A stretch of DNA of 61,540 bases, taken from positions 1 to 61,540 of the forward strand of contig JAHZAV010000013.1 of the NCBI GenBank assembly GCA_019423745.1. The letters are read 5' to 3'. Each line of letters starts with the position of its first letter. Position 1 is the first letter of the stretch. Position numbers and translations under genes: made by a program. The stretch comes from Lachnospiraceae bacterium. GTDB taxonomy: Bacteria > Bacillota > Clostridia > Lachnospirales > Lachnospiraceae. Shown in pieces: positions 58,310 through 61,540 of this stretch. A model generated the notes under the pieces. The model searched no databases and was not told where the DNA came from. It saw nothing but the letters and a program-made list of their open reading frames with translations.

Positions 58310-59011
58310 TTAGTTTACTTCAAATTTGTAGCCAATTCCCCATACAGTGCTGAGACTCCAGGAAGGATGATCTTTGATCTTTTCGCGCAGTCGCTTAATA
58401 TGGACATCAACTGTTCTTGTGTCACCAATATATTCATAGCCCCATATCTGATCCAGGAGCTGCTCTCTTGTAAATACCTGGTTGGGCGAAGAAGCAAGGA
58501 AATAGAGGAGTTCCAGTTCCTTGGGCGGCATATCCACATTTTTCCCATCTACGAGAACGGAATAATTGGTAAGATTAATTGCTATACCAGGATATTCTAC
58601 GTATTTTCCCCGTTCTCTTGCCGGTTCTTCCGTTTTTACAGGATGATATCGCCGAAGAACAGCTTTTACACGTGCCACCAGTTCTTTCGCATCAAATGGT
58701 TTAAGGATGTAGTCATCCGCCCCAAGTTCCAGTCCCAGTACTTTATCAAACACTTCACCCTTTGCAGAAAGCATAATGATAGGAGTCTGAGAACGGCTGC
58801 GGATTTCCCGGCATACCTGGTAGCCATCGATGCCAGGCAGCATCAGATCCAAAAGGATTAAATTGGGATGGTAGAGATCAAAGGCTTTCAGAGCCTCTTC
58901 GCCATCATGAACGATCATAGTGTCAAAACATTCTTTTGTTAAATATAGTGAAAGTAATTCGGCGATATTTTCATCGTCATCTACAATTAAAATTTTTTGT
59001 TTCGTTACCAT
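58310..59011 (-). CDS. OmpR/PhoB-family response regulator
   Basis: A 233-residue regulator. The receiver domain has the acidic pair in V-D-D-D-E (residues 10-14), the phosphorylated Asp in L-I-L-L-D-L-M-L-P near 55 and the Lys in I-L-K-P-F-D-A near 105. The C-terminal winged helix ends in D-T-R-T-V-D-V-H-I-K-R-L-R and a V-W-G-I-G-Y-K-F tip. It forms an operon with mutS2 before it (15-base gap) and the kinase after it. Confidence 0.95.
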   Translation of the reverse strand: MVTKQKILIVDDDENIAELLSLYLTKECFDTMIVHDGEEALKAFDLYHPNLILLDLMLPGIDGYQVCREIRSRSQTPIIMLSAKGEVFDKVLGLELGADDYILKPFDAKELVARVKAVLRRYHPVKTEEPARERGKYVEYPGIAINLTNYSVLVDGKNVDMPPKELELLYFLASSPNQVFTREQLLDQIWGYEYIGDTRTVDVHIKRLREKIKDHPSWSLSTVWGIGYKFEVN

Positions 59012-59026
59012 AGTTTCCCCCTCAGG

Positions 59027-61405
59027 TTACTTAAATTCTACTATAGTTACGCCGGCATCACCCTCGCCAAAAGCAGCGAGATGATAATTTTTTACATGTT
59101 TTTGGCGGCGCAGATAATTATGGATTCCGTTGCGCAGAGCGCCGGTTCCTTTGCCGTGAACAATCCGCACTTGATTAATATGTGCAAGATAGGCATCGTC
59201 AAGATATTTATCCAGTTTAGCAATTGCCTCATCTACTGTATTTCCTAAAAGATTGATTTCCGGACTGACGGAAAGAGATTTTCCCATTTTCATTTTGCCC
59301 TGGGAAGTATTTCTTCGATTTTTAGCTGCGGTATATACGGGCTTTTCTTCTATAATTTCCAGATCAGAAATGTTAACCTGTGACCGGAGAATTCCCATTT
59401 GTACAGTTACATTTCCGCGTGAGTCGGGGAGGGATGTGACTGTGCCGTTTAGATTCATGCTAAGGACACGGACAGATTCCCCTAATTTAAAGTCACTGGG
59501 TTTATGAACTTTGGCTGGTTTTCTTGTCTGCAAAGAATTTCCAGAATCTGCAGCGGCAATTTTGCGGCGGAGACGCTCTCTTTCCTTTTCCATCTCAGAA
59601 GCAGAAATGTTTTCTTTACCAAAACGCCGGAAATTTTTCATAGTTTCATCGGCTACATCTTTTGCCTCCTGAAGGATGGAACGGGCTTTTTCATGCGCTT
59701 CGCTGATAATCCGCTCTCTTTGTGCATTCAGTTTTTCCTGTTTTTGTTTTGCATCAGATTTTAACCGTTCCAGTTCCCGTTTATAAGCGGCAATTTCCTC
59801 CTGTTCTTTGGAGATTGTGCGTCTGCTTTGTTCCAGATCACTGAGAAGATCTTCAAAAGATTCATCCTGGGATGAAAGCTGATTTCGTGCTTCTTCAATA
59901 ATGTAGTCAGGAAGTCCAAGTTTACTGGAAATGGCGAATGCATTACTTTTACCGGGAATTCCTATTAGTAGGTGATAGGTAGGCCGGAGAGTTTCTACAT
60001 CAAATTCGCAGGAGGCATTTTCTACGCCGTCTTCTGACAGGGCAAAAATCTTTAACTCACTGTAGTGTGTAGTTGCCATCGTGCGGATGCCCTGTCGGTG
60101 CAGATGGGTTAAAATAGCAATAGCAAGAGCAGCCCCTTCTGTAGGATCTGTACCAGCACCTAATTCATCGAAAAGCACAAGAGAGGATGGTGTAACCTTT
60201 TTCAGGAAAGATACAATATTTGTCATATGTGATGAGAAAGTACTCAAGCTTTGTTCAATACTTTGCTCATCCCCAATATCTGCATACACTTCTTCAAAAA
60301 TTCCCAGTTCAGAGCGATCTAAGGCGGGGATATGAAGTCCGGCCTGTCCCATGAGTGTGAAAAGACCAACTGTTTTTAGAGAAACTGTTTTTCCACCAGT
60401 ATTAGGACCGGTAATGATCAGCAGATCAAAAGTATCTCCCAGTGAAACGGTAATAGGAACAACTTTTTTTCGGTCAAGTAGAGGGTGTCTCCCTTCCCGT
60501 ATATGAATACGCCGATCCTGATTGAAGACAGGGCGGCTTGCATTCATTGAAAGTGCAAGACTTCCCTTTGCAAAAATAAAATCAAGAGTCGTCATAATCT
60601 GATAATCCGAACGGATAGCATCAATATGCTGGGCGGCAGCAGCGCTTAGAGAGGCCAGAATCACCTGGATTTCTTCCTGCTCTTTGCCGTAGAGTTCCTT
60701 GAGGTCGTTGTTTAGTTTTACAACAGACATTGGCTCAATGAAGAGCGTGGAGCCTGTAGCAGACTGATCATGAATCATGCCGGGAACCTGGCTTCGGTAT
60801 TCTGCTTTTACAGGAATACAATAGCGGTCTCCGCGCATCGTGATCAATGCGTCCTGAAGGTAACTGCGCATGGAGCCGTTTACAAGAGAAGAGAGTGTGG
60901 TATGAATTCGATCATTTGCAAGGCTGATTTGACGGCGTATCTGCTTCAAAGTAGCACTTGCATCATCACTTATTTCCTCTTCGCTTATAATGCACCGCTC
61001 GATCTCAGATGATAGGACGGTGAGAGGTTCAAGCTGTTCAAAATATGGATCAAGACAATCGGAAAGGTCATCCGTTGTTTCATGTCGTCCGTAAGATTTT
61101 CCCCGATTTGCAGCAAAGAGAAGCTTGCAAATGCGGAGAAGCTCACCGGTGCCTAGGGTTCCACCTATTTCCAGTCGTTTCAGAGAGTCTTCTACAGGAT
61201 AGCAGCCGCTAAAAGATAACTTTCCTTTACGGACAATCCGGGAAAAGGCTGCTTCTGTTTCGGCCTGTGCTGTTTCAATGAGATTCAGATCTGCCGACGG
61301 TTTTAAAGCGCGACAGGCCCTCTCACCACCGGGGCATGTGGCCTGCTGAGCTAACAGTTCAATGATTTTATTATATTCAAGTTTATTGAGAGTTTTTTCG
61401 TTCAT
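59027..61405 (-). CDS. mutS2: Endonuclease MutS2
   Basis: A 792-residue MutS2, full length. The core and clamp precede the ATPase with Walker A G-P-N-T-G-G-K-T (about 335), D-E-L-G-A-G-T-D-P-T-E as Walker B and the T-T-H-Y motif. A long coiled coil spans about 515-610. The last 80 residues are the Smr nuclease domain (VDEAIAKLDKYLDD, VRIVHGKGTGALRNGI). It lacks the MutS mismatch domain; in Firmicutes it blocks recombination or rescues collided ribosomes. AGGTGAA precedes the ATG, and a -10 (TATAAT, minus strand) lies at 61458-61453. The last 80 bases of the window hold nothing I can name. Confidence 0.95.
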   Translation of the reverse strand: MNEKTLNKLEYNKIIELLAQQATCPGGERACRALKPSADLNLIETAQAETEAAFSRIVRKGKLSFSGCYPVEDSLKRLEIGGTLGTGELLRICKLLFAANRGKSYGRHETTDDLSDCLDPYFEQLEPLTVLSSEIERCIISEEEISDDASATLKQIRRQISLANDRIHTTLSSLVNGSMRSYLQDALITMRGDRYCIPVKAEYRSQVPGMIHDQSATGSTLFIEPMSVVKLNNDLKELYGKEQEEIQVILASLSAAAAQHIDAIRSDYQIMTTLDFIFAKGSLALSMNASRPVFNQDRRIHIREGRHPLLDRKKVVPITVSLGDTFDLLIITGPNTGGKTVSLKTVGLFTLMGQAGLHIPALDRSELGIFEEVYADIGDEQSIEQSLSTFSSHMTNIVSFLKKVTPSSLVLFDELGAGTDPTEGAALAIAILTHLHRQGIRTMATTHYSELKIFALSEDGVENASCEFDVETLRPTYHLLIGIPGKSNAFAISSKLGLPDYIIEEARNQLSSQDESFEDLLSDLEQSRRTISKEQEEIAAYKRELERLKSDAKQKQEKLNAQRERIISEAHEKARSILQEAKDVADETMKNFRRFGKENISASEMEKERERLRRKIAAADSGNSLQTRKPAKVHKPSDFKLGESVRVLSMNLNGTVTSLPDSRGNVTVQMGILRSQVNISDLEIIEEKPVYTAAKNRRNTSQGKMKMGKSLSVSPEINLLGNTVDEAIAKLDKYLDDAYLAHINQVRIVHGKGTGALRNGIHNYLRRQKHVKNYHLAAFGEGDAGVTIVEFK

Positions 61406-61540
61406 ATATATTCACCTAGTTATTGGATAAATGACTCATTGCCTTCGCGAACATTATACTCTATTTGAGGATGAAAGGAAAGGATAACTTGAGTTTCCGC
61501 GAATTGCAATAAAAAGATGAGTATGTCTTCCCAAAGTACT

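Noticed and set aside
1..61540. Mobile elements, prophage, CRISPR or toxin-antitoxin genes
   Set aside because: No transposase, integrase, phage structural gene, regular repeat-spacer array or paired small toxin-like genes could be seen.

Overview
The window reads as chromosome of a low-GC, anaerobic gut Firmicute, most likely a Lachnospiraceae member of the Ruminococcus gnavus/Mediterraneibacter/Blautia type. The support is AT-rich intergenic DNA with sigma-A promoters, strong AGGAGG ribosome binding sites, a Trp T-box, an anaerobic sulfatase-maturating enzyme, pyruvate formate-lyase with its activase, a GH112 galacto-N-biose phosphorylase and ABC importers with lipoprotein binding subunits. 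I saw no phage, transposase, integrase, CRISPR array or rRNA.

Layout. (1) 1-16.6 kb is glycan foraging: tRNA-Asn; GH112 phosphorylase; a radical-SAM sulfatase-maturating enzyme facing a Cys-type sulfatase that has no signal peptide; a cupin-AraC regulator; a first ABC importer ending in a 55-residue membrane protein; a second AraC regulator; then a Gfo/Idh oxidoreductase, a second ABC importer and an acyltransferase-like protein. (2) 16.7-31.6 kb is housekeeping and small metabolism: a DUF3810 metalloprotease-like protein, an orphan PrdD/PrdE-like pair, tRNA-Glu and two identical tRNA-Cys genes, a pentapeptide-repeat protein, DUF1847, an alpha/beta hydrolase, a PanT-like ECF subunit divergent from coaBC, LUD and DUF362 proteins, MATE, flavodoxin, class B sortase, DUF951, and rpsF-ssb-rpsR. 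(3) 31.7-47.4 kb is an island between rpsR and the gdpP-rplI-dnaB operon. It carries an AT-rich hypothetical gene, a six-gene operon for D-glutamate/5-oxoproline metabolism, a T-box-controlled TrpB2, a MurL-MurD2 pair, a third AraC regulator with a nucleotidyltransferase and galE, and nfeD plus a slipin. (4) 47.5-61.5 kb holds gdpP-rplI-dnaB, a small ferredoxin, pyruvate formate-lyase encoded as two proteins with its activase, an orphan sugar-binding lipoprotein, a two-component system and mutS2.

How the genes work together. The first 16 kb fits import of host mucin disaccharides, removal of sulfate inside the cell, phosphorolysis of galacto-N-biose and feeding into the Leloir pathway, for which galE and a nucleotidyltransferase lie at 43.7-45.8 kb. 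The most striking system is the D-glutamate island. A D-amino acid aminotransferase, the two halves of the mammalian D-glutamate cyclase DGLUCY as separate genes (DUF1445 and DUF4392), and the three 5-oxoprolinase subunits PxpA, PxpB and PxpC could together turn D-amino acids into D-glutamate, then 5-oxoproline, then glutamate. Within 2 kb lies MurL-MurD2, the alternative peptidoglycan route that makes D-glutamate in place by epimerising UDP-MurNAc-L-Ala-L-Glu. Biosynthesis that avoids free D-Glu beside a route that destroys free D-Glu is a testable and, as far as I know, undescribed arrangement.
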